Origin: an uncultured Clostridium sp.
GTDB taxonomy: Bacteria; Bacillota; Clostridia; Clostridiales; Clostridiaceae
NCBI RefSeq assembly: GCF_934754915.1
Contig: NZ_CAKVKB010000019.1
Coordinates: 1-45,006, forward strand
Direction: 5' to 3'
Length of the DNA: 45,006 nucleotides
Under the pieces are notes generated by a model. It ran no database searches, was not told where the DNA came from, and worked only from the letters and a program-made list of their open reading frames with translations. Shown here in pieces: positions 33,509 to 41,978 of this stretch (position 1 is its first letter; each line of letters starts with the position of its first letter). The position numbers were made by a program, and so were the translations under genes.

Positions 33509-34900
33509 ATGAAGAAAAATAAAGAAAAGACTAAGAAATTCACAAGTGTAAAAGGTAAAATAATTGGAAGTTATATAATTATGCTGATTTGTTTAGGAAT
33601 AATTGCAAGCGTTTGCGTTAGATCCATGAGAACAGTGACAGAACATCTTTTGAATATGCAGAATATAATAGATAACGCTGCTGTTCAGACTGTAACAAAA
33701 CAAAATATGCGGCAGTCTATAGAAGAGGTACAGTATTCTGTAATAAAATGTACAGATATTTCATTAATAATATCTATAGTAGGAATAATTATTGCAGTTA
33801 TATTAGCCATTTATATAATAAGTGGAATTATAAGACCATTAAAAAAACTTAATGAACTTGCTAAATCTTTAAAAAATGGAGATCTTACAGTTAAATTAAA
33901 TGGCAGATATGATAAAGAAATTGGTCAGGTAGTAGATGATTTGAATGAAGCCATAGATGCAAACAGACTCATGGTTACCAATATCTCAGAATATTCACAT
34001 AAGCTTATAAAATCAAATGAAATCTTGAATACCCTTGTACGTATAATAATAAACAAAATCAAAGAAGTAAATGAGGCTACTAATATCATAGCAGGAGAAG
34101 TAAAGAATTTAAGCAGTATTTCTGAGAAAGTAAATTCTTCAACAGAGGAAATAGAAAATGTAGCTGTAGAATTGAATAGGAATGCTGAACATGACAGTAA
34201 ATCAGCAGTTGAAATACAAGATAAAGCAATGAATGTAAGGGAAAAGGGTGAAAAGGCTGTTAAAAATGCAAAAAGTGTATATGGTAAAATAATTAAAAAT
34301 GTACGGGATGCAATTGAACAGGCAAAAGTAGTAGAAGAAATCAGAGTAATGGCAAATTCTATTGCAGAGTTGTCAGAACAGACAAATCTTCTTTCGTTAA
34401 ATGCTGCAATAGAAGCGGCAAGGGCTGGTGAAAATGGAAAGGAATTTGCAGTGGTTGCAGATGAAGTAAAGGAATTGGCAGAACAAACAAAAGTAACCGT
34501 TGAAGATATTAAAAGAGTAATTGATGAAGTTAAGAAGGCGTTTGATAATCTTACTAATGAAACTGGAACAATATTAAGTTTTCTTCAAAATGATGTGAAC
34601 AAGGATTATGAACTTTTAATTGAAATAGCTGAGAGTTATGTTGATGATTCGAAGTTAATATCAGAAATTTCTAATCAAATTAAGCATAAAAGTGGTACAA
34701 TAACAGAAACAATAAATATGATTGGAAAAGGAATAAGTACAGTAAGTTCCGCTTCATTAAATACATCAAAAAGATCACAAGAAATAAAATTAAGTATGGA
34801 TGAGGCATCAAATGAAATAGATAGTATAATAAGTTCAATAGATGAGCAGAATGACATTGCAACAAAACTTTCAATGCTTATTGAAGTGTATACGATATAA
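33509..34900 (+). CDS. Methyl-accepting chemotaxis-like protein with minimal outer loop
   Basis: A 463-residue chemoreceptor-type signalling protein. TM1 (about 18-37) and TM2 (about 84-109) are separated by only about 45 residues, too short for a Cache or four-helix sensor. A HAMP domain (about 110-160) and a long coiled-coil signalling domain follow, with the conserved tip QTNLLSLNAAIEAARAGENGKEFAVVADEV. The tip should contact CheA/CheW. With no sensor domain it may respond to membrane state, a cytoplasmic cue or a partner protein (inference). AGGAGG precedes the ATG. It stands alone; no other chemotaxis gene is near except the broken receptor at 18.3 kb. Confidence 0.88.
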   Translation: MKKNKEKTKKFTSVKGKIIGSYIIMLICLGIIASVCVRSMRTVTEHLLNMQNIIDNAAVQTVTKQNMRQSIEEVQYSVIKCTDISLIISIVGIIIAVILAIYIISGIIRPLKKLNELAKSLKNGDLTVKLNGRYDKEIGQVVDDLNEAIDANRLMVTNISEYSHKLIKSNEILNTLVRIIINKIKEVNEATNIIAGEVKNLSSISEKVNSSTEEIENVAVELNRNAEHDSKSAVEIQDKAMNVREKGEKAVKNAKSVYGKIIKNVRDAIEQAKVVEEIRVMANSIAELSEQTNLLSLNAAIEAARAGENGKEFAVVADEVKELAEQTKVTVEDIKRVIDEVKKAFDNLTNETGTILSFLQNDVNKDYELLIEIAESYVDDSKLISEISNQIKHKSGTITETINMIGKGISTVSSASLNTSKRSQEIKLSMDEASNEIDSIISSIDEQNDIATKLSMLIEVYTI

Positions 34901-34983
34901 GATATATGTTATACTTATGTTGATTGTTTATAAATATAACAGTTATATTTAATTGAGAGTACAAAATTAATGAGGTAACATTT

Positions 34984-36957
34984 ATGAAGAAAACAATAGG
35001 AGTACTTGCTCATGTTGATGCTGGAAAAACAACATTTTCAGAGCATATATTATTTCATACAAAAAGTATAAGAAAATGCGGAAGGGTTGATCATAAAGAT
35101 ACTTTTCTTGACAGTCATGATATTGAAAGGGAAAGAGGAATAACAATATTTTCAGATCAAGGAATATTTGAATTTAATGGTTCAACATATTATCTTGTAG
35201 ATACTCCAGGGCATGTAGACTTTTCTGCTGAAATGGAAAGAGCAATAATGATAATGGACTATGCTGTTATTTTAATAAGTGGAGTGGAAGGTGTACAAGG
35301 ACATACAAAAACGGTATGGAATCTGTTGAAAAAATATAATGTGCCAGTTTTCTTTTTTATAAATAAATTAGACAGAGCTGGAGCAGATAAAATCAGAGTT
35401 GTTGATGAAATAAAAAAAGAACTTACAGAAAATGTGTGTATGGTAGATGTGATTATTGACAATGATAAGGCAGCTATAAATTTTACAGATGAACTTATAG
35501 AATTCATAAGTGAACAGGATGATGAACTTCTTGAAAAATATCTGGAAGGTAGTTATGATGAAAAATTATGGAAAGAAAGATTTAAAAAGTTAATAAAGGA
35601 ATGTAATGCATTTCCGTGTTTTGGAGGATGTGCCCTTCAGGATAAGGGAATTTTAGAATTTCTTTATGGGTTTGATGAACTTACATTTACTGAATATGAT
35701 AAATACAAAAACGATTCCTTTAAGGGAAAAGTATATAAAGTAAGATATGATGATAATGGAGCAAGAATAACATTTATCAAGTGTACAAGTGGCTCTTTAA
35801 ATGTAAGAGATGAAGTTATTTATGGAAATGATGAAGAACATTCCTTTTCAGAAAAAATAAGCAGTATAAGAATATATAACGGTACAAAATTTAAAACATG
35901 TGACAGGATAGAAGCAGGAGATGTATTTGGCGCAGCAGGAATTTCAAGTGCATATGCTTTTGATACAATAGGTGAACTTAAAGAGAGGCAATCTTTTGAA
36001 ATGGTTCCTACTCTTATGTCAAAGGTGATTTTTCCTGAATCGTGCAATATAAAAGAAATTCTCGGATACTTTAAGATTCTTGAAAGTGAAGACCCATCTC
36101 TTAATATAGTATGGAATGAAAGACTTCAGGAGCTTCATGTGCATATTATGGGGAAAATACAGCTTGAGGTATTGAAGGAAATCGTAAAGGAACGATTTAA
36201 CATAGATATAGAATTTGGACCATGCGAAATTCTATATAAGGAAACAATTAAGGAAAAAACTACAGGATGTGGCCATTTTGAACCTTTAAGACATTATGCT
36301 GAAGTTGTGCTGCAGATTGAACCAGGTGAAAGAAACAGCGGAATAACCTTTGAAAGCCAATGTCATGTAGATGATCTCAGCATAAATTATCAGAAACTCA
36401 TAAAAACTCATGTTTTTGAAAGAGAACATTATGGACTTCTTACTGGTTCTCCAATCACTGATATAAAAATCACTCTTTTAAATGGAAGATCACATATTAA
36501 ACATACATGTGGAGGTGATTTCAGGGAAGCAACATACAGGGCAATACGTCAGGGATTTGAGAAGGTTGAAAATGTTCTTCTTGAACCATATTACAGATTT
36601 ACAATAGAAGCATCCAGTGATTATATTGGAAGAATTCTTACTGATATTCAGAGACTTCATGGAACTTTTGATAATCCATTAAATAAGGATGATAAAGTGA
36701 TAGTAAATGGAAGGGGACCTGTTTCAACATTCATGGATTATTCTTTGGAAATTGCAGTTTTTACAAGAGGAATGGGAACTATAAGTCTTATTTATGATGG
36801 ATATGATGTATGTCACAACAGTGAAGAAGTTATTGAAAGAAGAAATTACAAAAAGAATGCAGATATTGAATATACGTCAAGTTCAATTTTCTGTTCTCAT
36901 GGAAGCGGATATATTGTTGAATGGCAGGATGTAGATGAACATATGCATTCTCTATAG
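34984..36957 (+). CDS. TetM-like ribosomal protection GTPase (EF-G paralogue)
   Basis: A 657-residue translational GTPase of the ribosomal-protection family (TetM/TetO/TetB(P) type), which in characterised members removes tetracycline from the ribosome. G1 is AHVDAGKTT (residues 9-17), switch region DIERERGITI, G3 DTPGHVDF and G4 NKLD. EF-G-like domains II to V follow (for example SYIGRILTDIQRLHG near the C-terminus). The protein is somewhat longer than, and clearly divergent from, the mobile tet determinants, and base composition matches its neighbours, so it looks like an intrinsic chromosomal paralogue. Whether it protects against tetracycline cannot be told. TGAGGTAA precedes the ATG. Confidence 0.85.
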   Translation: MKKTIGVLAHVDAGKTTFSEHILFHTKSIRKCGRVDHKDTFLDSHDIERERGITIFSDQGIFEFNGSTYYLVDTPGHVDFSAEMERAIMIMDYAVILISGVEGVQGHTKTVWNLLKKYNVPVFFFINKLDRAGADKIRVVDEIKKELTENVCMVDVIIDNDKAAINFTDELIEFISEQDDELLEKYLEGSYDEKLWKERFKKLIKECNAFPCFGGCALQDKGILEFLYGFDELTFTEYDKYKNDSFKGKVYKVRYDDNGARITFIKCTSGSLNVRDEVIYGNDEEHSFSEKISSIRIYNGTKFKTCDRIEAGDVFGAAGISSAYAFDTIGELKERQSFEMVPTLMSKVIFPESCNIKEILGYFKILESEDPSLNIVWNERLQELHVHIMGKIQLEVLKEIVKERFNIDIEFGPCEILYKETIKEKTTGCGHFEPLRHYAEVVLQIEPGERNSGITFESQCHVDDLSINYQKLIKTHVFEREHYGLLTGSPITDIKITLLNGRSHIKHTCGGDFREATYRAIRQGFEKVENVLLEPYYRFTIEASSDYIGRILTDIQRLHGTFDNPLNKDDKVIVNGRGPVSTFMDYSLEIAVFTRGMGTISLIYDGYDVCHNSEEVIERRNYKKNADIEYTSSSIFCSHGSGYIVEWQDVDEHMHSL

Positions 36958-36968
36958 CAAAGTAAATT

Positions 36969-37010
36969 TAAAGAGAATAAACAGAGTAAAAGCAGGTTTA
37001 TTCTCTTTAG
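36969..37010. terminator. Hairpin between convergent genes
   Basis: TAAAGAGAATAAAC (36969-36982) pairs perfectly with GTTTATTCTCTTTA (36996-37009). A U-run is weak on either strand (slightly better on the minus strand), so it may serve both convergent transcripts. Confidence 0.6.
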
Positions 37011-37040
37011 ATGAATGGATGCTTTATTTATTTTTGGATT

Positions 37041-37619
37041 TTATCGAAAGCTGTGTGAATGATAGGTATTATAAAAATTATAATTGAATTTAGGGTTCTT
37101 GTATTCTACAAACATTATAGGAGGATGAGTTGAATCTGCACAGGCAAATTTGACTAATGAAGAGTAAAAATTACTGGCTTCTATTGTGAGACCATAATTA
37201 TTTCCACATTCAATCCAGCTGTTTATTATGGATGTTAAATTTATTTTAATATAATTTCCTATATCACTAGAAGGTATACTGAGGCGAATTACACTATCTG
37301 TTTCAGGAGTTGTATTCCAAGTTACAGTTTCTGGGTTATAAGGTGACATATTTTTATATACTGAAAGAGTATTGTTGCTGTAATAACTAGTATCACAATT
37401 GATATCCTTTACATAAAGACATAGGTATGCATATTCAAGAGGACGTTTTTCAAAGCTGCACAAATCAAAATGAATAAGAGATTTATACATTATAGAGGAA
37501 CATGGGGTTTTGTGACAGCTTCCGGCATATATATTTTTACATTCATAAAAGTTATCGTTAGCATGTCCACTGTCAACATAAGTTGTAGTTAAAGATTTAA
37601 AATTTAAAATAGAACCCAT
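37041..37619 (-). CDS. DNRLRE-domain protein
   Basis: A 192-residue protein consisting essentially of one DNRLRE domain, a beta-sandwich usually found as a module in large secreted proteins. Typical pattern: SLTTTYVDSGHANDNF, then KSLIHFDL...YLCLYV, TVTWNTTPETD and NSWIECGNNYGLTIEA. The frame opens earlier (37649), but AAAGGAGCTGATTAC lies 9 nt before the ATG at 37619. No signal peptide is visible at that start, so it is either cytosolic or, as for some single-domain DNRLRE proteins in spore formers, associated with the spore surface (inference). Its ribosome binding site and a CATACT(A/T)AATATG element upstream resemble those of the 51-residue gene at 28036. Confidence 0.8.
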   Translation of the reverse strand: MGSILNFKSLTTTYVDSGHANDNFYECKNIYAGSCHKTPCSSIMYKSLIHFDLCSFEKRPLEYAYLCLYVKDINCDTSYYSNNTLSVYKNMSPYNPETVTWNTTPETDSVIRLSIPSSDIGNYIKINLTSIINSWIECGNNYGLTIEASNFYSSLVKFACADSTHPPIMFVEYKNPKFNYNFYNTYHSHSFR

Positions 37620-37917
37620 AGTAATCAGCTCCTTTTTAATAAATTTCATATTAAGTATGAAAGTTCTCTTAATTTAAATATATATTAAGAAATTAATAAT
37701 ATTCATAATAAAAGAATTTTTAATTTATTTTCAATGGATTATTTCAAAGTTATATTTTTTAATAATAAAATTACATAATATTAAAAAAATATTGTAAAGG
37801 TTTTGTGATTAATTGTGGATTGTTAAATTGAGTATATATATATTGGATAATTAAAATACTTTGTATTAAGATAGTATTATAGAATAAAGAACGCAATTAT
37901 ATATTTTGGAGGAAATT

Positions 37918-38355
37918 ATGATTAAGAAAATAACAATGGAGAATATAGAAGAAATATCTAATTTATTCATAAAGGCTTTTAATGGAGAACCATGGAATGA
38001 TGAATGGACATATGAAACTGCAAGCAAAAGGCTTGTAGATATTATTAATATGCCAGGATATAAAGGAATGGCATATTACCATGAAGGAGCTCTAGCAGGA
38101 ATGATTATGGGAAGAGATGAACAGTATTTCAACGGAATACATTTTCAGATACTGGAATTCTGTGTAGATAAAAATATACAAGGAAAGGGCTTTGGAAGAA
38201 AGCTTTTAACTGAGTTTACAGAAAAACTAAAGAATGATGGAGTAGAAAGAATATATTTATATACTATTCATGGACCAAAAACAGAAGGATTTTATGAAAA
38301 GAATGGGTATGTATCTGATGATGATATGCTTATTATGTCAAAATCTATAAAATAG
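37918..38355 (+). CDS. GNAT-family N-acetyltransferase
   Basis: A 145-residue acetyl-CoA-dependent N-acetyltransferase of the GNAT fold with unknown acceptor. The acetyl-CoA pyrophosphate loop is visible as QGKGFGRKLL (motif A, Q/RxxGxG/A), preceded by the strand ILEFCVDKN and followed by the conserved FYEKNGYV near the C-terminus. The frame is open from TTG 37906, but GGAGG at 37908-37912 places the start at ATG 37918. It stands alone between AT-rich gaps, 75 bp before the YgjP-like gene. Confidence 0.88.
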   Translation: MIKKITMENIEEISNLFIKAFNGEPWNDEWTYETASKRLVDIINMPGYKGMAYYHEGALAGMIMGRDEQYFNGIHFQILEFCVDKNIQGKGFGRKLLTEFTEKLKNDGVERIYLYTIHGPKTEGFYEKNGYVSDDDMLIMSKSIK

Positions 38356-38430
38356 AACCTTGACTATTGGAATAAAATTTATAATAAATATGATTGAAAT
38401 TGAAATGATAGATATAGGGTGAAAAAACTT

Positions 38431-39165
38431 ATGAAAATTGAGTATAATGGCAGAATTATAGAATTTGATTTTACAAAAAGAAAGAGAAAGACTATATGCA
38501 TTAAAGTGAATCTGGATGGAAAGGTTTCAGTAATAGCGCCATTAAATATAAAAGAGAGTCAGGCAGAAGATTTTGTGTATGAAAAAGCTCAGTGGATTAT
38601 TAAAAAACAGGATGAGATGCTTAATATAAGCAAACAGAAAGTTTCAAGAAAATTTGAAAATGGAAGTACCTTTATGTATCTTGGAGAAGAGTATCCAGTA
38701 CACATAATATATGATGAATCTTATAAGAATATTAGAATTGTTTTAAGTGGAAAAACTCTTAAAAGTCCATATGATTGTCAGCATTTTATAATTTATACAA
38801 ATACTTATGAAAAAGAAGTTATGAGAAAAGCTATGGAAAAATGGTATAGGAAAAGAACAATGGAAATTGTACAAAAAAAGATACAAATATATGAAGTTTT
38901 TTTTAAAGACAAGGTTACAGATATAAGAGTGAAAGAACAGAAGAGACGTTGGGCAAGCTGTACTGGGAAAAATGCAATATTATTTAACTGGAGATGCAGC
39001 ATGGCAAGGGAAGATGTTATTGAATATATTGTAGTACATGAAATGTGCCATTTTGATTATAGGGATCATTCTAAAAATTTCTGGAGAAGAGTTGAAGAGA
39101 TTATGCCGGATTACAAAGAAAAGCATGAGTATTTAAAAGAAAATGGAATGAATATGTATATATAA
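38431..39165 (+). CDS. YgjP-type (DUF45) metallopeptidase-like protein
   Basis: A 244-residue protein of the YgjP/DUF45 family, SprT-like zinc-dependent peptidases of largely unknown function. The zinc motif is VVHEMCHFDYRDHSKNFWRRV, with HExxH and a third His six residues on (shown here to identify the ligands); the family motif RWASC occurs upstream in KEQKRRWASCTGKN. The N-terminus RKRKTICIKVNLDGKVSVIAP is typical. The frame is open from GTG 38419; the ATG at 38431 gives a better distance to AGGGTGA. Cytosolic, no signal peptide. It ends at a long hairpin shared with the convergent DUF1189 gene. Confidence 0.88.
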   Translation: MKIEYNGRIIEFDFTKRKRKTICIKVNLDGKVSVIAPLNIKESQAEDFVYEKAQWIIKKQDEMLNISKQKVSRKFENGSTFMYLGEEYPVHIIYDESYKNIRIVLSGKTLKSPYDCQHFIIYTNTYEKEVMRKAMEKWYRKRTMEIVQKKIQIYEVFFKDKVTDIRVKEQKRRWASCTGKNAILFNWRCSMAREDVIEYIVVHEMCHFDYRDHSKNFWRRVEEIMPDYKEKHEYLKENGMNMYI

Positions 39166-39208
39166 AATCAGGTATGGCTTCTATTTATTTTTGAAAGCCA
39201 TACCTGAT
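39166..39208. terminator. Convergent-gene hairpin
   Basis: ATCAGGTATGGCTT (39168-39181) pairs with AAGCCATACCTGAT (39194-39207). On the minus strand it is followed by TTTTATATAT, so it mainly ends the DUF1189 transcript; on the plus strand the U-run is missing. Confidence 0.75.
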
Positions 39209-39216
39209 AAATTCTG

Positions 39217-40053
39217 CTATAAGACAGTATCTATTTTTTTTGTTGATTCTATATTTCTAAGTGCCAATGTACAATAAAGCATTGAAATTACGTAAAATAC
39301 AAATGTATATTCAGAAGTAAATATACCTGTAATGGTAACTAACGATTCAAAGATAAGAGGAAGTGTCATTGAATAAGCACCAATTATGCAGCATTGACTA
39401 TATTTTAGATTATGCTTAGAATTTGTACGCATTAAAAATGTCATAGGACCAATAATGATAAATAATGCTGCCAGATTGTTAATAAATGAAAGCAGTGGGT
39501 TAAGTATGAAAAATGTAATTGTAAACATAGTTTTAAATGATGAAAAAACTGGAATAAGTAATTCCTTATTAACTGATAATGTTTTATTGTCTGAAAAATT
39601 AATGTTAGCTATAATTTTTCCTTGCTTTTTAAAAGAAATTGATGAAGCATTTATATATGTACCACTAGAATAGTCATCCAGTATAGATATATCAGTTGTC
39701 CCACTTGTATCTGCAACAAGAACGTCACCTATAGCACCATAATTTATTAAAAGTTGTAAAATTGGTGAATCACCAGTATATTTATATATTACTGGCCCAT
39801 CTAAATTAATGTTTAAATTTCCATCTTTAAGTTCAAATTCTGGAGACTCTTTAATATATTTATTTTCTAATCTTGTCATATCGTCATTAAATACATTTAA
39901 AGTGCTTATATTACTCAAAGTAGAGAATATTGTAGTCATAAGAAATAGATAGAATATAGCTTTTAATAAACCTTGTGACAGGAATTCTCTATATATTTTA
40001 AAATCGAAAAGACTATAAGCAAATTTATGTAAAATTCCTAGCTTATTTTTCAA
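39217..40053 (-). CDS. DUF1189-family membrane protein
   Basis: A 278-residue membrane protein of the DUF1189 family; function unknown. One N-terminal helix (GLLKAIFYLFLMTTIFSTL) precedes a predicted extracytoplasmic region of about 130 residues (ISTLNVFNDDMTRLENKYI ... DNKTLSVNKELLIPV), followed by four helices at the C-terminus. The start is TTG at 40053 with a textbook AAGGAGG 7-8 nt upstream. It is divergent from the queD leader. In other Firmicutes the family has been linked to maltodextrin genes, but nothing here supports such a role. Confidence 0.85.
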   Translation of the reverse strand: MKNKLGILHKFAYSLFDFKIYREFLSQGLLKAIFYLFLMTTIFSTLSNISTLNVFNDDMTRLENKYIKESPEFELKDGNLNINLDGPVIYKYTGDSPILQLLINYGAIGDVLVADTSGTTDISILDDYSSGTYINASSISFKKQGKIIANINFSDNKTLSVNKELLIPVFSSFKTMFTITFFILNPLLSFINNLAALFIIIGPMTFLMRTNSKHNLKYSQCCIIGAYSMTLPLIFESLVTITGIFTSEYTFVFYVISMLYCTLALRNIESTKKIDTVL

Positions 40054-40157
40054 GAAAAAACCTCCTTAAATATTTGTAATTATTACATTAATGCTTATTA
40101 TAGCACAATAATCTTTATTAAGAAATAAAATTATCATAATATTATTATGTAATAATA

Positions 40158-40186
40158 TTGAAAACAAAAAAGAAATATGATATTAT
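40158..40186 (+). promoter_or_regulatory. Promoter of the queDE leader
   Basis: TTGAAA (40158-40163), 17-bp spacer, TATTAT (40181-40186), 20 bp before the preQ1 aptamer. Matches the promoter of the second leader (42665-42693) in layout and in its -10 surroundings (GATATTAT). Confidence 0.75.
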
Positions 40187-40206
40187 GACAAAGTAAATTA
40201 AATAAT

Positions 40207-40250
40207 GGACAGTTCATTTAGACCATCCTGTCCTTAAATAAAACTAGGCT
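40207..40250 (+). promoter_or_regulatory. preQ1-I riboswitch, queD-queE leader
   Basis: Stem GGACAG/CTGTCC encloses the loop TTCATTTAGACCATC, followed by the A-rich tail TTAAATAAAACTAGG. Conserved preQ1-I features are the UUC after the stem, the ACC near its 3' side, and the tail CUA able to pair with the loop UAG as a pseudoknot. It lies before queD and queE. A probable antiterminator pairs AGGCTAT (40246-40252) with ATAGTCCT (40275-40282), which overlaps the first strand of the terminator. preQ1 binding should therefore favour termination. Confidence 0.88.
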
Positions 40251-40279
40251 ATTAATTTAATTCAATATGAATGCATAGT

Positions 40280-40316
40280 CCTGTTTATCTATATGAAATA
40301 GTAAACAGGTTTTTTT
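40280..40316 (+). terminator. Riboswitch-controlled terminator (queD leader, T1)
   Basis: CCTGTTTA (40280-40287) pairs with TAAACAGG (40302-40309) with further inner CTA/TAG pairing, followed by T7. It lies 30 nt after the preQ1 aptamer. Confidence 0.88.
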
Positions 40317-40329
40317 GTTGGTTTTAGAT

Positions 40330-40368
40330 AAAAAGATGGCTGAATAAATTTTGTCATCTTTTTATTTT
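40330..40368 (+). terminator. Second leader terminator (queD leader, T2)
   Basis: AAAAAGATG (40330-40338) pairs with CATCTTTTT (40355-40363), followed by ATTTT. A second intrinsic terminator only 14 nt after T1 and still upstream of queD. The second queuosine leader also has two. Confidence 0.7.
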
Positions 40369-40456
40369 GCAAAAATTTACTATAGGGTAGTGAGCATATT
40401 TTGAAAAGAAATACAGAGTGTGTCTGTGAACTGGAAATACAAAGGAGATGGCATAT

Positions 40457-40885
40457 ATGTTTAAGCTGAAAAGCGAAATACAATTTGATATGGCGCACTA
40501 TTTAAGCGGATATAATGGAAAATGTTCCAATATACATGGACATAGATACAGACTTATTGCGCAGATTGGAAGCGAAAAACTTCAAAAAGAAGGACAATGC
40601 AGAGGCATGATTGATGATTTTTCTAATTTCAAAAATGCACTAAAAAATATAGAAAAAACTTTTGATCATAAACTTGTTATAGAAAATAATGATGAAGGAA
40701 AATTGCTTGCAGAAAAATTAAAGGAACTTCCTAATGATTTTGATATTTATTTTGTTGAGTATAGACCTACAGCAGAAGAAATGTCTAGAGATATATTTAA
40801 CAGACTTAAAGACATGGGGCTTCCAATATGTGAAGTTGAATTATTTGAAACACCTAATAACAGCTGTATATATTCAGAACTATAA
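40457..40885 (+). CDS. queD: 6-carboxy-5,6,7,8-tetrahydropterin synthase
   Basis: QueD converts 7,8-dihydroneopterin triphosphate to 6-carboxytetrahydropterin, the second step of preQ1 synthesis. The 142-residue protein has the zinc and catalytic residues of the PTPS fold: H14 in FDMAHYL, C23 and HGHR with H27 and H29 (CxxxHGH), then FDHKLVIEN and the C-terminal VELFETPNN. An ATG at 40448 directly abuts AAAGGAG (40441-40447) and is too close, so I start at 40457, where spacing is 9 nt. It is followed by queE after 88 bp and lies under a preQ1 riboswitch with two terminators. Confidence 0.93.
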   Translation: MFKLKSEIQFDMAHYLSGYNGKCSNIHGHRYRLIAQIGSEKLQKEGQCRGMIDDFSNFKNALKNIEKTFDHKLVIENNDEGKLLAEKLKELPNDFDIYFVEYRPTAEEMSRDIFNRLKDMGLPICEVELFETPNNSCIYSEL

Positions 40886-40973
40886 TTTATCAATGAATTC
40901 AATGATGTTTTATAGGTATGTGTGGAGCTATTGATTTAGAAGGTGTAGTCATTTTTTAAAATTGGAGGAAGAG

Positions 40974-41642
40974 ATGTACAATATAGTAGAGAAATTTTTA
41001 TCAATAGATGGAGAGGGGCCAAGCTCTGGGGAACTTGCAACATTTATAAGATTTCAAGGATGTAATTTAAGATGTTCATGGTGTGATACAACTTATTCAT
41101 GGGAAGAAAATGAAATAAAAGAAAAACTTTCAGCAGAAGAAATTTATGAATATATAAAAGAAAATAAGTCATATAATGTAACGCTTACAGGAGGAGAGCC
41201 GCTGATTCAGGAAAATATACATGAACTACTGGATTTGTTAAATAAGGACAATGAACTGAAAATTCATATAGAAACAAATGGTTCGGTGGATATTGAAACT
41301 TTTAAAAAAAGATATAAAAATAATAATATAAGTTATATAGTGGATTTTAAATTGCCATCAAGTAAAATGACTCATACGATGAATTATAATAATATGAAAT
41401 GTATAGGAAAAAATGATGTATATAAATTTGTTATAGGAAATAATGAAGATCTTTTTATGGCCCAAAAAATCATAGATGAATATGAATTAACTTCAAAATG
41501 TCTTGTTTATTTTAGTCCTGTTATAGGAAGTATAGAAATGAGCTACATTGTAGAATTTATGAAAAAATTCAATATGAATAAAGTAAGGTTGCAAGTTCAA
41601 CTTCATAAAATAATATGGAATAAAGACTTAAGGGGAGTATAA
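40974..41642 (+). CDS. queE: 7-carboxy-7-deazaguanine synthase
   Basis: Radical SAM enzyme that contracts carboxytetrahydropterin to 7-carboxy-7-deazaguanine, the third step to preQ1. In 222 residues the [4Fe-4S] ligands are C30, C34 and C37 in QGCNLRCSWCDT, the SAM-binding GGE is in TLTGGEPL, and the N-terminal substrate region is FLSIDGEGPSSG. The frame is open from TTG 40962, but GGAGG at 40964-40968 selects ATG 40974. It follows queD in the same transcript, so it shares the upstream preQ1 riboswitch. Confidence 0.95.
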   Translation: MYNIVEKFLSIDGEGPSSGELATFIRFQGCNLRCSWCDTTYSWEENEIKEKLSAEEIYEYIKENKSYNVTLTGGEPLIQENIHELLDLLNKDNELKIHIETNGSVDIETFKKRYKNNNISYIVDFKLPSSKMTHTMNYNNMKCIGKNDVYKFVIGNNEDLFMAQKIIDEYELTSKCLVYFSPVIGSIEMSYIVEFMKKFNMNKVRLQVQLHKIIWNKDLRGV

Positions 41643-41978
41643 TTCAGACAAATTTTGTAAAATTTATTGAAAGATGATTAGATTTAGGTTTTCTATGGTT
41701 TATATTATTGAGTTAATGTGTTACAATTTAATTGATTTTAGCAAGTAATAAGCATGTTATAGGAAAACATTTATAAAATGAATTATGAAGGTCATATTAA
41801 GAATGTGTTTAAATGATAATATTTATTTTGGAAAAATATATAAATGTTATATAGACTTATGAAGATAATTAATGTAGCATATTCTGCATCAGAGCAATGG
41901 GGTTTGAACATATGCTGGAAACATATATTTGTATGACATAAGATAAAACTGCTTGTTAAGGAAGAATGGGGTATAGAT
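41643..41978 (+). other. 336-bp leader before folE, no recognised element
   Basis: AT-rich gap between queE and folE. I see no clear terminator after queE, no preQ1 aptamer like those before queD and queC, and no match to the tetrahydrofolate riboswitch known before some folate genes. A short imperfect repeat ACATATGCTGGAAACATATAT lies near 41909. Whether folE is expressed by readthrough from queE or from its own promoter cannot be decided. Confidence 0.4.

Noticed and set aside
34984..36957. Acquired tetracycline-resistance gene on a mobile element
   Set aside because: No transposase, integrase, att-like repeat or leader peptide nearby, and base composition matches the neighbours.
41643..41978. 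Tetrahydrofolate riboswitch before folE
   Set aside because: None of the conserved THF aptamer segments could be found in either half of the leader.
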